A stretch of 64,000 nucleotides of DNA from Methanotorris formicicus Mc-S-70 (GTDB lineage Archaea; AGJL01; Methanococci; Methanococcales; Methanococcaceae). The notes below the pieces were generated by a model that was given only the letters and a program-made list of their open reading frames with translations, searched no databases and had not been told where the DNA came from. Both the position numbers and the translations under genes were made by a program. Each line of letters opens with the position of its first letter. Positions within the stretch are counted from its first letter, which is position 1. This document shows positions 30,302-39,366 of this stretch, piece by piece. The stretch is from positions 16,921-80,920 of the forward strand of contig NZ_AGJL01000001.1 of assembly GCF_000243455.1 (NCBI RefSeq), in the 5' to 3' direction.

Positions 30302-31438
30302 ATGGATGAGAAGAAAGTTTTAGAGGCATTAAAGGAATACAGAAAGATTGACTTAAAGTATGAAGATGGAAGGATATTGGGCTCAATGTGCACAAAACCC
30401 CACCCAATATCAAAAAAAATAGTTGAGATGTTCCTTGAGACAAATCTTGGAGATCCAGGATTATTTAAAGGAACAAAGAAATTGGAAGAAGAAGTTATAG
30501 GGATGATTGGAGAGTTATTGCACAACAAAAATGCCTTTGGATATATAATAACTGGTGGAACTGAAGCAAATCTAATGGCAATGAGGGTAATCAAAAACAT
30601 GAAAAACAGAAATGCAAAAATACTAATCCCAGAAACTGCCCACTTCTCATTTGATAAGGCAGAAGACATGATGGATTTAAAATTCATAAAAGTTCCAATA
30701 ACAAAGGACTACACAATTGATGTTGATTTTGTTAGGGATTATGTGGAAGATCACAAAGTTGATGGTATTGTTGGCATTGCAGGGAGTACAGAACTCGGAA
30801 CAATAGACAACATTGAGGAACTTTCAAAAATAGCAATAGATAATGATGTTTATTTACATGTTGATGCCGCATTTGGAGGTTTTGTTATTCCATTTTTGGA
30901 TAAGAAATATAAGAAAAAGAGGATCAACTACAACTTTGATTTTTCATTGGAAGGTGTTTGCTCCATAACAATAGATCCGCATAAAATGGGGCTCTCCCCA
31001 ATACCTGCGGGAGGAATATTGTTTAGGAATACCCCACTCAAAAAATACTTGGATATAGAAGCACCCTACTTAACTGAAACCCAGCAGGCAACGATAGTGG
31101 GAACAAGAGTAGGATTTGGGGTTGCATGCACTTGGGGCATAATGAAACTCCTTGGAAAAGATGGATATAAAAAAATCGTCTCAGAATGTATGGGAAATAC
31201 GATCTACTTAACAAAAAAAGCAAGAGAATATGGAATTGAATGTGTAATTGATCCAATTATGAATATAGTCGCATTAAAAGACGAAAATCCAAATGAAACA
31301 TGTTTAAAATTGAGAGAAAAAGGATGGTATGTCTCAATCTGCAAATGTGTAAATGCTTTAAGGATTGTAGTCATGCCACATGTTAAAAAAGAACATATTG
31401 ATGAGTTTGTTGAGGTCTTAGCATCATTAAGAGTATAG
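30302..31438 (+). CDS. mfnA: L-tyrosine / L-aspartate decarboxylase
   Basis: PLP decarboxylase that makes tyramine for methanofuran, and beta-alanine from aspartate for CoA. Visible are [12 protein letters not shown] (about residues 28-39), [13 protein letters not shown] (about 80-92), [12 protein letters not shown] (about 186) and the PLP lysine in [16 protein letters not shown] (about 223-238). Length 378 is usual. It lies 24 bases after the fumarase subunit. A second methanofuran gene, mfnB, is at 40735. Group II decarboxylase family; glutamate decarboxylase is less likely in a methanogen. Confidence 0.92.
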   Translation: MDEKKVLEALKEYRKIDLKYEDGRILGSMCTKPHPISKKIVEMFLETNLGDPGLFKGTKKLEEEVIGMIGELLHNKNAFGYIITGGTEANLMAMRVIKNMKNRNAKILIPETAHFSFDKAEDMMDLKFIKVPITKDYTIDVDFVRDYVEDHKVDGIVGIAGSTELGTIDNIEELSKIAIDNDVYLHVDAAFGGFVIPFLDKKYKKKRINYNFDFSLEGVCSITIDPHKMGLSPIPAGGILFRNTPLKKYLDIEAPYLTETQQATIVGTRVGFGVACTWGIMKLLGKDGYKKIVSECMGNTIYLTKKAREYGIECVIDPIMNIVALKDENPNETCLKLREKGWYVSICKCVNALRIVVMPHVKKEHIDEFVEVLASLRV

Positions 31439-31626
31439 TGATTTTATTCAAATTTTTCATAGTTTCAAAGATCATAGTGGTTAGGTTTATATATGATGAA
31501 GGATGAATAATGTATTAGTATCTTGTGTTATTTTTGTATAATTAATTTTTATCATCCATGTTCTATTTTTTAATTTAGTTAATTTCTGTTTTGTAGATTT
31601 AACAAAAATATATGTGAGGTGGTCAT

Positions 31627-32190
31627 TTGTATAAAATTTTAACAATCTCTGACATCATTAGGGTTCCTCCAAGGATGTTTGGAAGACCACTAAAGGAGAC
31701 AATTACAAAAATCCTAAGGGAAAAATACGAAGGAATTTTGGATAAGGACATTGGCTTTATACTTTCAATTGTGGATTTGAAAGAAATTGGTGAGGGGAAA
31801 GTCATACATGGTGATGGAGCAGCATACCATCCAGTGGTTTTTGACACTCTCATCTATGTTCCAGAATTGCATGAGGTCGTTGAAGGAGAGATTGTGGATA
31901 TTGTTGAATTTGGGGCATTTGTAAGATTAGGGCCTCTTGATGGACTTATCCACATCTCCCAAATAATGGATGATTATGTCTCTTATGACCCAAAAAGAGA
32001 GGCAATAATTGGTAGAGAAACTGGTAAGGTATTGGAAATTGGAGATAAAGTTAGGGCAAGAATTGTAGCAATAAGTTTGAGAGAAGAAAGAAGAAGAGGT
32101 AGTAAAATTGCATTGACAATGAGACAGGTAGGATTAGGAAAGTTGGAATGGATTGAAGAGGAAAAGAAAAGATCTCAACAAAATGAGTAG
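31627..32190 (+). CDS. rpo7: RNA polymerase subunit Rpo7 (E')
   Basis: Stalk subunit of the archaeal RNA polymerase, pairing with Rpo4 to bind the emerging transcript and aid promoter opening. The N-terminal tip domain ([16 protein letters not shown]) and a C-terminal S1 RNA-binding domain ([28 protein letters not shown], about residues 80-110) are complete, 187 residues. TTG start at 31627 after GAGGTGGTCAT. It heads a rightward run rpo7-spt4-dpck-rps24e-rps27ae, the order known in other methanococci. Confidence 0.96.
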   Translation: MYKILTISDIIRVPPRMFGRPLKETITKILREKYEGILDKDIGFILSIVDLKEIGEGKVIHGDGAAYHPVVFDTLIYVPELHEVVEGEIVDIVEFGAFVRLGPLDGLIHISQIMDDYVSYDPKREAIIGRETGKVLEIGDKVRARIVAISLREERRRGSKIALTMRQVGLGKLEWIEEEKKRSQQNE

Positions 32191-32201
32191 TAGGTGAGTA
32201 T

Positions 32202-32378
32202 ATGAGGGCATGCCTAAAATGCAAATACCTAACAAATGAAGAGAGATGCCCCCTATGTATGGGAGAAACCACTGAAAATTGGAGAGGACTTTTAATAGTT
32301 CTCGACCCATTAAAATCGGAAATAGCAAAGAAGGCAAAGATTGATATAAAAGGGAAATTTGCATTGAGTGCAAAATAA
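32202..32378 (+). CDS. spt4: transcription elongation factor Spt4 (RpoE'')
   Basis: A 58-residue zinc protein that pairs with Spt5 on elongating RNA polymerase. The four zinc cysteines are ACLKCKYL (residues 4 and 7) and CPLCMGE (about 16 and 19), and WRGLLIVLDPLKSEIAKKA forms the Spt5-facing part. It starts 11 bases after the rpo7 stop, with TAGGTGAGT upstream of ATG 32202. Confidence 0.95.
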   Translation: MRACLKCKYLTNEERCPLCMGETTENWRGLLIVLDPLKSEIAKKAKIDIKGKFALSAK

Positions 32379-32390
32379 TGCATTTGGAGG

Positions 32391-32876
32391 ATGAGCAAGG
32401 TGTATATATTAACAGATGAACTTAGAGAGTATCTTAAAAAACCCTTCGGAAAAGTATATAAAGAATTACCTCCAATAAATGGAAAGGTTGTTTGCGTTGG
32501 TGATATCACAACAAAAACCTTATTATCCAAAGGTATTATTCCAAACTTATCGATTTTTGATTTAAAGACAAAAAGGAATATTAAAGTAGATATAGAACAT
32601 AAATTTAAAAAAACTTTTGAAGTTGAAAACCCTCCTGGATGTATATCAGATGAAGCCATCGAAAAAATTAAATACTTGGCAAACATAAATGATAGGGATA
32701 TCGCACTATTGGTAAAAGGAGAAGAAGATTTATTGGTTATTCCTGTTATCAAATATTTTCCTGAAAACACAATCGTTTTGTATGGTCAGCCGGATGAAGG
32801 CATTGTTTTTTTGAAAATTACACAAGAACTAAAGAACCAAATCGACAAAATACTAAAAATGATGGAGAGGCGATAG
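32391..32876 (+). CDS. GTP-dependent dephospho-CoA kinase
   Basis: The archaeal enzyme for the last step of CoA synthesis, unrelated to bacterial CoaE. Family marks: [15 protein letters not shown] (residues 11-25), [12 protein letters not shown] (about 34-45), FDLKTKR (about 57-63), ENPPGCIS (about 79-86), and [21 protein letters not shown] with YGQPDEGIV (about 106-138). 161 residues, normal length. ATG 32391 follows GGAGG. It is in the transcription/ribosome operon, as in related genomes. Confidence 0.87.
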   Translation: MSKVYILTDELREYLKKPFGKVYKELPPINGKVVCVGDITTKTLLSKGIIPNLSIFDLKTKRNIKVDIEHKFKKTFEVENPPGCISDEAIEKIKYLANINDRDIALLVKGEEDLLVIPVIKYFPENTIVLYGQPDEGIVFLKITQELKNQIDKILKMMERR

Positions 32877-32877
32877 C

Positions 32878-33180
32878 ATGGAAATAAAGATTATATCAGA
32901 TAGGCAAAACCCGTTATTGAGTAGAAGAGAAGTTAGATTCGTAGTTGCATTTGAAGGTGCTACACCAACAATAAAAGATGTCAAATTAAAACTCGCTGCA
33001 ATGTTGAATGCTGATAAAAACATGCTTATTGTTGATAAAATTGACCAAGAATTTGGTAAGCAAGAAGCAAAAGGTTATGCAAAACTCTACTTTGACGAAA
33101 AAATTATGAATATGGTTGAAAAGAAATCCGTTTTAGATAAGAACAAAATTGAAGAAGAAACTGTTGCGGAGGGAGAATAA
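32878..33180 (+). CDS. rps24e: small ribosomal subunit protein eS24
   Basis: Ribosomal protein of 100 residues; [19 protein letters not shown] at the N-terminus and [16 protein letters not shown] toward the end are diagnostic. An acidic tail follows. One base separates it from the CoA kinase stop, and its own stop overlaps the next ATG. Confidence 0.95.
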   Translation: MEIKIISDRQNPLLSRREVRFVVAFEGATPTIKDVKLKLAAMLNADKNMLIVDKIDQEFGKQEAKGYAKLYFDEKIMNMVEKKSVLDKNKIEEETVAEGE

Positions 33181-33356
33181 TGGGAAAAACACAAAAATAC
33201 AAATACTACAAAATTGAAGGGGACAAAGTAGTTAGATTAAAAAAGTTCTGTCCAAAATGTGGCCCTGGTGTCTTCATGGCTGAACATTTAAACAGATACG
33301 CATGCGGAAGGTGTGGATACACTGAATGGAAGAAAAGCGGTCAAAAAGAAGAATAA
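33180..33356 (+). CDS. rps27ae: small ribosomal subunit protein eS31 (S27ae)
   Basis: A 58-residue zinc-ribbon ribosomal protein, stand-alone without ubiquitin as usual in archaea. Zinc cysteines are FCPKCGPG (about residues 24-27) and ACGRCGY (about 42-45). The start ATG shares its A with the TAA of rps24e (TAATG), with GAGGGAGA upstream, implying translational coupling. A T-run terminator follows about 60 bases later. Confidence 0.95.
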   Translation: MGKTQKYKYYKIEGDKVVRLKKFCPKCGPGVFMAEHLNRYACGRCGYTEWKKSGQKEE

Positions 33357-33415
33357 TCTATAGTCGTTTGCAAGATATCTATACCTTAATTTTTTAATGA
33401 TTAATATTGTGACGC

Positions 33416-33432
33416 AGAGGCCTCTTTTTTCT
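33416..33432 (+). terminator. palindrome plus T-run after rps27ae
   Basis: AGAGGCCTCT (33416-33425) runs into a T6 tract and TCTT. It lies about 60 bases after the end of the rpo7-rps27ae operon and just before the convergent S2P protease gene. The T-tract is what archaeal RNA polymerase uses; the palindrome lacks a loop so hairpin help is uncertain. Confidence 0.5.
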
Positions 33433-33475
33433 TATTTTATTTTCAAGCATACATCCATAAATTTATATATTGGGA

Positions 33476-34480
33476 TTAAAATCCTTTCTTTAAGCCCAAT
33501 ATTCTCAATGCCCTCAAAACATCAGTTTTTGAAATTAATCCTTTTAATTTCCCATTCTCCACAACAAAAACCCTATCTTCATCATCCATATTGTTTAAAA
33601 TTTCAGAAATATCGGCATTTGAAAAAACTACCACTGGATTCTTCATAACATCCCTAATCTTTTTGGATTTTTCAACACCCGCAATGTCGTTAATAGTAAC
33701 AACACCAACTAAATTGCCATTTTCAATCACTGGATAGCCTAAGTATCTATACTTTAGCATAAAATCAATAAACTCATCAATACTCATTTCCGGATGCACG
33801 TGGATTATGTTTGTTGTCATTATGTCTTTTGCCTTTATCTTCTTAAATACCTCATCAAATATCGCTGCTCTATATTCTTGCGTAGCCCCTACGTAGATAA
33901 AGATCGTTATCAATATCAAAATAATATTCATGTTTAACAATCCAAAAATGAGCATTATAAATGCAAAATACTGCCCAATTGTAGATGCTATTTTAGTTGC
34001 TTTAATATAACTTATCTTTTTTGATAACATAGCCCTTAAAATCCTCCCCCCATCCATAGGAAATGCCGGGAGAAGGTTAAAAACCCCCAACAATATATTT
34101 AAATATCCAACTGATTTAAATAATGGATATCCACTTACGTTGAAATCTACATAATTTGAGAATATCAAAAGCAGAATTCCCAATGTAACACTAATTAAAG
34201 GTCCAGCAATTGCTATTTTAAACTCCCCCTCCCTTGGAATTTTATCCATCATTGCCACTCCACCAATTGGCAAAAGCATGATTTTTGCAATCTCCACACC
34301 ATATTTTTTTGCAACATAAGAATGTCCAAGTTCATGCAAAACTACTGAAGTAAAAAGTAAAGTATATAAAATAAGCCCTCCAAGTCCCCATAAAAAATAA
34401 ACCAAAATTAACAACAATATAAATGTTATATGAAGTTCGATTGGTATACCCATAATCTTAAATATCCTTAGTGATTGCAA
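33476..34480 (-). CDS. site-2-protease family zinc metalloprotease with two CBS domains
   Basis: Intramembrane protease of the M50 family. The zinc motif is HELGHSYVAKKYG (about residues 51-63) and the third ligand is in NLLPAFPMDGGRILRA (about 138-153), within about six membrane segments. The last 120 residues hold two CBS domains (IMTTNIIHVHPEMSIDEF and IRDVMKNPVVVFSNADISEI), probably sensing adenine nucleotides. The TTG at 34480 after GGGGGGAGATACC is the likely start; upstream in-frame codons to 34723 would run into cbiT and are not coding. Divergent from cbiT. Confidence 0.88.
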   Translation of the reverse strand: MQSLRIFKIMGIPIELHITFILLLILVYFLWGLGGLILYTLLFTSVVLHELGHSYVAKKYGVEIAKIMLLPIGGVAMMDKIPREGEFKIAIAGPLISVTLGILLLIFSNYVDFNVSGYPLFKSVGYLNILLGVFNLLPAFPMDGGRILRAMLSKKISYIKATKIASTIGQYFAFIMLIFGLLNMNIILILITIFIYVGATQEYRAAIFDEVFKKIKAKDIMTTNIIHVHPEMSIDEFIDFMLKYRYLGYPVIENGNLVGVVTINDIAGVEKSKKIRDVMKNPVVVFSNADISEILNNMDDEDRVFVVENGKLKGLISKTDVLRALRILGLKKGF

Positions 34481-34553
34481 GGTATCTCCCCCCAGAAGTA
34501 AATACTTTAATATTGTATTATTGTGTTTTTTAGTATATAAATTTGGTGAAAAT

Positions 34554-35099
34554 ATGATTCCTGATAATGAGTTTATAAGGATGGAAGGCGTTCCAATAAC
34601 CAAAGAGGAGATTAGGGCAGTTAGTATAGGAAAATTGAGGTTGAGTAAAGATGATGTTGTTGTTGATATTGGCTGTGGAAGTGGGGGGATGAGTGTTGAG
34701 ATTGCAAGAAGATGCAAATTCACCTATGCAATAGATGTTAATGATAAAGCCATAGAAACCACAACAAAAAACCTAAAAAAATTTGGAGTAGAAAACTGCA
34801 AAGTCATAAAAGGCAACGCAAAGGAAATCTTAAATGATATTGATTTTAACAAGGCATTTATTGGAGGAACGAAGGATATTGAAGGGATAATAAAAATCTT
34901 AAACAAAAAAGAAATAAACCATATCGTTGCAAATACTATTGTATTAGAAAATACTGTAAAAATCATTTCTCTATTAGAAAAATACAACTACAACGTTGAA
35001 GTAGTAAATGTATCTATCTCATATGGAAAGAAAATAAGCGTAGGGCATATGATGATGGCAAAAAATCCAATAACAATCATAACTGGGAAGAAGGGATAA
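34554..35099 (+). CDS. cbiT: cobalt-precorrin-6B C15-methyltransferase (decarboxylating)
   Basis: SAM-dependent enzyme of anaerobic cobamide synthesis, methylating C15 and removing the C12 acetate carboxyl. The Rossmann motif VVVDIGCGSGGMSVEIA (about residues 33-49) and VIKGNAKEIL are clear; 181 residues is normal for separate CbiT. GGTGAAAAT precedes ATG 34554; the in-frame ATG at 34521 has no such signal. It is followed one base later by an acidic small protein. Methanogens need cobamide for methyl transfer. Confidence 0.87.
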   Translation: MIPDNEFIRMEGVPITKEEIRAVSIGKLRLSKDDVVVDIGCGSGGMSVEIARRCKFTYAIDVNDKAIETTTKNLKKFGVENCKVIKGNAKEILNDIDFNKAFIGGTKDIEGIIKILNKKEINHIVANTIVLENTVKIISLLEKYNYNVEVVNVSISYGKKISVGHMMMAKNPITIITGKKG

Positions 35100-35100
35100 A

Positions 35101-35412
35101 ATGGATAAGATAAAGATCACCTTTGAAAATCCAAAAGGTATTATTATATCTTACATAAACATTAAGTCCCCCAAACTTAAAGGAGGGGATATTACCTTAG
35201 AGTTGTTATCTGAAGAAGTTCAGTCCATTGAAATTCCATACAACAAAGATATAGAAGAAGGAGAAATCACAATAAAAATAAGATACAAACCGTTTTTTGA
35301 AATTGGAAAAAATATCGATAAAGATGATGATGTTGCATGTATTGAAGAAAATGAAGATAACGAGGCAGTTTTAGATGATGATAAAGATGATGTTGAGATT
35401 ATAATTGCGTAA
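35101..35412 (+). CDS. hypothetical small acidic protein
   Basis: A 103-residue protein beginning one base after cbiT and therefore co-expressed with it. The N-terminal 75 residues look beta-rich (KIKITFENPKGIIISYINIK, GDITLELLSEEV, GEITIKIRYKPFF). The last 30 residues are a very acidic tail of Asp and Glu (DKDDDVACIEENEDNEA and more). I do not recognise it; a cbiT-linked homologue exists in M. jannaschii as I recall, so it is probably real and conserved within the order. Confidence 0.65.
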   Translation: MDKIKITFENPKGIIISYINIKSPKLKGGDITLELLSEEVQSIEIPYNKDIEEGEITIKIRYKPFFEIGKNIDKDDDVACIEENEDNEAVLDDDKDDVEIIIA

Positions 35413-35417
35413 TTTAA

Positions 35418-36071
35418 TTAATCTGTAAAGAACTTCCTTATTTCATCTACAGCATCTGATTTTGCAAGTACTAAAATCCTCTCTCCTGGTTTTAATTCAG
35501 TGTTTCCATCTGGGATTTTTAACTCCTTATCCTCATAGACAGCGACAATTAAATAATCATTAGGTCTTCCTAAATCTTTTATCTTTTTATTTGCGACCTT
35601 TGAGTTTTGAGGAATTACCAACTCAAGAATCTCAGCATCCCCCCTACCAACAATTGCCAAATCAACAATTCCTGGTCTTTCTATGAGTTTTTCTATGTAG
35701 TTTGCCGCCACAAGTTCCGGGCTTACAACAACATCCACTCCCAATTTTTCAAAGACATCCTTGTATTCTGGCTCACTTACCCTTGCTATTGTTTTTGCAA
35801 CACCGTAGCCCTTTGCAATCAATGAACTCATCAGATTTATCTCTTCTCTCCCAGTGACTGCTATGAATATATCCGCATCCTCAATACCTGCATCCTCTAA
35901 AATTTTTGTTTTTGTGCAATCCCCATGTATAACAAGGGCATCAAGTTCTGCAGAGATGGTTTTGCACTTTTCTTTATCAACATCTATTAGAACTAAATCA
36001 TAACCCTTTCCAGATAATGACTTTGCAAGGGCATAACCAACCCTACCAATGCCCGCCATAATAATATACAT
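35418..36071 (-). CDS. trkA: potassium uptake regulator TrkA (RCK domain)
   Basis: NAD-binding RCK subunit that gates a Trk/Ktr potassium channel from the cytoplasm. The Rossmann motif IMAGIGRVGYALAKSL (residues 3-18), VIHGDCTKTKILEDAGIEDADIF (about 46-68) and a C-terminal TrkA-C domain (EILELVIPQNSKVANKKIKDLG, about 146) are present; 217 residues. It lies 13 bases downstream of the DUF483 gene on the same strand. The membrane TrkH partner is not in the window. It is convergent with the acidic protein gene. Confidence 0.92.
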   Translation of the reverse strand: MYIIMAGIGRVGYALAKSLSGKGYDLVLIDVDKEKCKTISAELDALVIHGDCTKTKILEDAGIEDADIFIAVTGREEINLMSSLIAKGYGVAKTIARVSEPEYKDVFEKLGVDVVVSPELVAANYIEKLIERPGIVDLAIVGRGDAEILELVIPQNSKVANKKIKDLGRPNDYLIVAVYEDKELKIPDGNTELKPGERILVLAKSDAVDEIRKFFTD

Positions 36072-36084
36072 TACTTCACCTTTT

Positions 36085-36639
36085 CTATTTTTTAAGGATT
36101 ATCTTTTCGTAATATTCATCATAAGCACCATGGAAATGTGGAAGTTTTTCTTTCAATTCCTTCTCCAATTCTAAAATTCTATAATATTCATCCTCATCTA
36201 CAATACCTATTAAATTCCTCTTCCAACTTTCCTCACATTTTAAACTGCAAGGTATAAATCCAGAGGGTAGAATTATCGCATAGGCATTATTGGATTTTTC
36301 TTTTATTTCCTCTGCTTCTTTTAAATGATCTCTATCAATTCCTATTCTAAAATCCTCTGAAAATGATTTTATACAACACTCCGGATAATTTAAAAGTTTT
36401 CCAAGTTCGTAATCATCCAATCTTCTATAAATTCCCAATTCCATGGAAACCATTGGATCTATTGCAGGTCTAACTTTTGGTTTGTATTTCTCAACAATCT
36501 CTATCTGTTTTTTTAGCCTAAATATTATGTAGTTGTATTTTTCTTCATCCATGTCTTTTATGTATCCTCCTAAGATATTAAATTCACTGTTATTGCCTTT
36601 TTCTCTCAATTCCATTATTTTATTTAGAATTTCTCTCAT
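36085..36639 (-). CDS. DUF483-like protein
   Basis: A 184-residue soluble protein with an invariant-looking cysteine pattern: LLNYPECCIKSFSED (about residues 84-98) and SGFIPCSLKCEESW (about 126-139). I recall this combination in an uncharacterised archaeal family (DUF483). The four cysteines could bind zinc or an iron-sulfur cluster. The end LPHFHGAYDEYYEKI is aromatic and His-rich. It begins the trkA pair. The function is unknown. Confidence 0.65.
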   Translation of the reverse strand: MREILNKIMELREKGNNSEFNILGGYIKDMDEEKYNYIIFRLKKQIEIVEKYKPKVRPAIDPMVSMELGIYRRLDDYELGKLLNYPECCIKSFSEDFRIGIDRDHLKEAEEIKEKSNNAYAIILPSGFIPCSLKCEESWKRNLIGIVDEDEYYRILELEKELKEKLPHFHGAYDEYYEKIILKK

Positions 36640-36753
36640 ACATACCCCAATTTTTATTTTACTTCAGTAGTTTTATCTTAACATGATGTTAAGTATATAT
36701 AGGATATCCAATAAAAATTTTAGTCATAAGATTTATAGCCGTTCTGCAAAAAT

Positions 36754-36895
36754 TATAGTTGTTTGCGAATTTTACTAAAATTATCCATATGCTTCGAAAT
36801 TCTTAAATATTGTATTTGTCTTAAATTTTAAAATAGGTTGTAAATCTCTCTTAAATTTATTAAGTATTTTTCAATATTTAACGCAAACAACTATA
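36754..36895. repeat. 142-bp terminal-inverted-repeat element, copy 1
   Basis: The element starts TATAGTTGTTTGCG and ends CGCAAACAACTATA, perfect 14-base inverted repeats. It is non-coding and AT-rich. A second copy of exactly the same length is at 63842-63983, with conserved inner blocks such as TTAAATTTTAAAATA and GTATTTT. It occupies the spacer between DUF483 and gap and looks like a small non-autonomous (MITE-like) element. The rest of this 395-base spacer holds only a TATA-like TTTATAG near 36958 for gap. Confidence 0.75.
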
Positions 36896-37034
36896 TATTT
36901 AACATACATCAAATTTAAATTATATTGTTGTAAACATCCAAATTGAAATAAGACAGATTTATAGTATTTCGCAACGGCCATATTACAATTAGATTAATTC
37001 ACTGTTGTTTTGATTATTTAAGGGTGGTGATATA

Positions 37035-38057
37035 ATGGCAGTTAAAGTATTGATAAACGGATATGGTTCAATAGGAAAGAGAGTTGCTGACGCAGTTGCA
37101 AAGCAGGATGACATGGAAGTTATTGGAGTTACAAAAACAAAGCCTGATTTTGAGGCAAAGTTGGCAGTTGAAAAAGGTTACAAATTATTTGCAGCAATTC
37201 CAGAGAGGAAGGGGTTGTTTGAAGAGAAAGGTGTTGAAATTGAGGGAACTATTTTTGATGTAATTGAAGATGCAGATATCGTTGTTGATTGTGCTCCTGG
37301 TGGAATTGGGAAGGACAACTTAGAAAACATCTACAAAAAATACAAAGTAAAGGCTATTTTGCAGGGGGGAGAAAAGGCAAAGTTTGTTGAGGATAGCTTT
37401 AACGCATTGTGGAGTTACGATAGATGCTATGGGAAAGATTATATAAGGGTTGTATCTTGTAACACAACAGGGCTTTGTAGAACTTTTTATGCAGTTGATT
37501 CAGTTACAGATATCGTTAAGGCAAGGGTTGTTTTAATTAGAAGGGGAGCAGATCCTAACGATGCAAAAAGAGGGCCAATCAATGCAATTGTTCCAAATCC
37601 ACCAACAGTTCCATCCCACCACGGGCCTGATGTAGTTTCAGTAGTTCCTAAGTTTGAAGGTAAGATTTTAACTTCTGCAGTAATTGTTCCTACAACATTA
37701 ATGCACATGCATTCTTTAATGATAGAAACAACAGGAACAACAAGAGATGCTATTTTAGATGCAATTGAAAAAACACCAAGGGTCTTCACTGTAAGTGCAG
37801 AAGATGGATTAAACTCAACAGCAACAATTATTGAATATGCAAGAGACTTGGGAAGACCAAGATATGATTTATGGGAAATCCCAATTTGGGAAGAGAGTGT
37901 TAATGTTGTTGATAATGAGGTCTTCTTAATGCAAGCAGTTCATCAAGAAAGTGATGTTATTCCAGAAAATATTGACTGTATAAGAGCAATGCTCCAAATG
38001 GAAGATGATAATATGAAGTCCATTGAAAAAACAAATAAATCCTTGGGAATCAAATAA
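37035..38057 (+). CDS. gap: glyceraldehyde-3-phosphate dehydrogenase (archaeal type)
   Basis: Archaeal phosphorylating GAPDH, working mainly in gluconeogenesis in methanogens. Visible are NAD(P)-binding [17 protein letters not shown] (residues 5-21), [13 protein letters not shown] (about 86), the catalytic cysteine in [12 protein letters not shown] (about 138-149), and [19 protein letters not shown] plus [11 protein letters not shown] beyond. Length 340 is standard. ATG 37035 follows GGTGGTGAT. The promoter region upstream contains the copy-1 inverted-repeat element. Confidence 0.96.
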   Translation: MAVKVLINGYGSIGKRVADAVAKQDDMEVIGVTKTKPDFEAKLAVEKGYKLFAAIPERKGLFEEKGVEIEGTIFDVIEDADIVVDCAPGGIGKDNLENIYKKYKVKAILQGGEKAKFVEDSFNALWSYDRCYGKDYIRVVSCNTTGLCRTFYAVDSVTDIVKARVVLIRRGADPNDAKRGPINAIVPNPPTVPSHHGPDVVSVVPKFEGKILTSAVIVPTTLMHMHSLMIETTGTTRDAILDAIEKTPRVFTVSAEDGLNSTATIIEYARDLGRPRYDLWEIPIWEESVNVVDNEVFLMQAVHQESDVIPENIDCIRAMLQMEDDNMKSIEKTNKSLGIK

Positions 38058-38068
38058 ATTATCTTTTT

Positions 38069-38698
38069 TTACTTTTTTAGTGGACATACTTCCATGCATT
38101 CTTTGCAGAATATGCATGAGTTTATATCAACTTTAACTATGCATGAGTTAATGAACTCTTCTGGTGATAGAATTGCTTTCATTGGACAAAATTCAACACA
38201 TTTCAGGCAATTTTTGCATTTTTCTTCGTCGATGATAATTTTGTTATCACTAAAATATATTGCTTTATTTTCACATTTTTCAATGCAGAGTTTGCATTTG
38301 TTGCATTCGGATGTTATAACTGGAGTTTTTGGTTTTGGGATTTCATTTTTTATGTATGGGATTGAGCAGAATAATACACAATAACCGCATTTAGTGCATT
38401 TTTCTGGATCAATTGTGAATCTGTCCTTTTCTATAGCGTTGTTTGGACAAACCTCCACACATACCCCACAACATGAGCAAATAACTTCCCTAAATTTAAA
38501 AATCTCTATTGCATTTGTTGGACAAACATCCACACACAACCCACAACCTATGCAGTTATCTAAGTGAGGTTTTTCTGTTCTTTTGTTAGTTTCTAAAAAC
38601 TCCGTCTTTTTCTCAAATAAATTTCTTATAATAATTCTTAAAATACTCTTTCTTTTTAAAAAATTGTAAAATTCATCAACTTCCTTCTTATCCCTCAT
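38069..38698 (-). CDS. polyferredoxin with six [4Fe-4S] motifs
   Basis: A 209-residue electron carrier after a 40-residue basic N-terminal stretch. Six CxxCxxCxxxC-type motifs are seen: CIGCGLCVDVCP, CSCCGVCVEVCP, CTKCGYCVLFCS, CNKCKLCIEKCE, CKNCLKCVEFCP and CIFCKECMEVCP. The third and fourth end with Ser and Glu where Pro is usual. Methanogens use polyferredoxins with hydrogenases, Ehb or formylmethanofuran dehydrogenase; no such partner is adjacent, so the client is unknown. Convergent with gap. Confidence 0.85.
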   Translation of the reverse strand: MRDKKEVDEFYNFLKRKSILRIIIRNLFEKKTEFLETNKRTEKPHLDNCIGCGLCVDVCPTNAIEIFKFREVICSCCGVCVEVCPNNAIEKDRFTIDPEKCTKCGYCVLFCSIPYIKNEIPKPKTPVITSECNKCKLCIEKCENKAIYFSDNKIIIDEEKCKNCLKCVEFCPMKAILSPEEFINSCIVKVDINSCIFCKECMEVCPLKK

Positions 38699-38734
38699 TT
38701 TATCCCAACAATATATTTAAATTTACGGATTAAT

Positions 38735-38753
38735 TTTCTAAAAATAAAAAATA
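38735..38753 (-). terminator. T-rich terminator of the stable-RNA cluster
   Basis: Downstream of the encoded CCA of tRNA-Asp, the minus strand reads ATATTTTTTATTTTTAG, an oligo-T stretch of the type that ends archaeal stable-RNA transcripts. Confidence 0.55.
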
Positions 38754-38831
38754 TGGCGCCCTGGTCGGGATTTGAACCCGAGTCACAGGAGTGACAGTCC
38801 TGTATGATAGGCCGAGCTACACCACCAGGGC
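38754..38831 (-). tRNA. tRNA-Asp (GTC)
   Basis: Acceptor stem GCCCTGG / CCAGGGC, anticodon loop CTGTCAC giving GTC, T-loop GTTCAAATC, discriminator G and an encoded CCA at 38756-38754. It is the last RNA of the leftward stable-RNA cluster, 46 bases after 5S rRNA. Confidence 0.95.
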
Positions 38832-38877
38832 ATAACAATGCCGAGGACAACCTTTATTTAATTAAGGGTAGTAAAAA

Positions 38878-38997
38878 GTGGCCGGCGGCGTCGTCCCTTT
38901 CCCACCGGAAGGCAGTACTCGGGGCATCGCTGGGGGACTTAATTTCCGAGTTCGGGATGGGATCGGATGTAGCCCCCCCGCTATGACCGCCGTACCA
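38878..38997 (-). rRNA. 5S ribosomal RNA
   Basis: About 120 bases beginning TGGTACGGCGG and ending CCGCCGGCCAC on the minus strand, with the conserved internal CCCATCCCGAACTCGG and CGATGCCCCGAGTACTG segments. It lies between tRNA-Lys and tRNA-Asp without 16S or 23S genes, so it is an extra or detached 5S gene. The ends are accurate to about two bases. Confidence 0.95.
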
Positions 38998-39005
38998 GTG
39001 CATAG

Positions 39006-39079
39006 CGGGCCCGAAGGGATTTGAACCCTCGACCGCCTGGTTAAAAGCCAGGCGCTCTGCCAGACTGAGCTACGGGCCC
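39006..39079 (-). tRNA. tRNA-Lys (TTT)
   Basis: Acceptor GGGCCCG / CGGGCCC with discriminator G, anticodon loop CTTTTAA giving TTT, T-loop GTTCAAATC. CCA is not encoded (CTA follows). It starts eight bases before 5S rRNA and shares its promoter at 39141-39159. Confidence 0.95.
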
Positions 39080-39140
39080 TCAACAAATTTTATCTTTCGT
39101 TTTTACTTATCATTTGATTGCAACATACCATACGTTGTTC

Positions 39141-39159
39141 TCATATATAAACCTTTCGG
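39141..39159 (-). promoter_or_regulatory. stable-RNA promoter for tRNA-Lys, 5S and tRNA-Asp
   Basis: On the minus strand CCGAAAGG is followed by TTTATATATGA, a match to the methanococcal BRE plus box A used by tRNA and rRNA genes. Initiation would fall near 39120, about 40 bases before tRNA-Lys. Confidence 0.75.
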
Positions 39160-39186
39160 TTTGAAGGTTTTGTATAAGGTACATGA

Positions 39187-39263
39187 TGGTCCGGCGGGCC
39201 GGATTTGAACCAGCGACATGCGGATCTACAGTCCGCCGTTCTACCAGGCTGAACTACCGCCGG
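39187..39263 (-). tRNA. tRNA-Tyr (GTA)
   Basis: Acceptor CCGGCGG / CCGCCGG with discriminator A and encoded CCA (39189-39187), anticodon loop CTGTAGA giving GTA. The C1-G72 first pair is the archaeal/eukaryal tyrosine identity element. Confidence 0.95.
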
Positions 39264-39270
39264 ACAGAAA

Positions 39271-39348
39271 TGGTGGGCCTGCCCAGATTTGAACTGGGGT
39301 CTCAGGATCCCAAATCCCAAAGGATAGACCAGGCTACCCCACAGGCCC
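39271..39348 (-). tRNA. tRNA-Pro (TGG)
   Basis: Acceptor GGGCCTG / CAGGCCC, discriminator A and encoded CCA (39273-39271). The anticodon arm TGGGA / TCCTG encloses loop TTTGGGA, which reads as TGG. A reading frame giving GGG would break the arm and was rejected. T-arm CCCAG / CTGGG. Confidence 0.9.
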
Positions 39349-39366
39349 ACAAAAAGCAAATATAAT

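Noticed and set aside
31495..31530. C-box-like ATGATGA in the mfnA-rpo7 spacer
   Set aside because: No D, D' or C' box follows at the right distances.
33416..33432. Palindrome after rps27ae as an RNA hairpin gene
   Set aside because: The inverted repeat has no loop; the T-run alone explains it as a terminator.
34481..34723. N-terminal extension of the S2P protease
   Set aside because: It runs into cbiT on the other strand and lacks family similarity, while TTG 34480 has a strong GGGGGGAGATACC signal.
39271..39348. Reading the proline tRNA anticodon as GGG
   Set aside because: That placement breaks the anticodon stem (G-A mismatch); TGG gives a complete five-pair stem.
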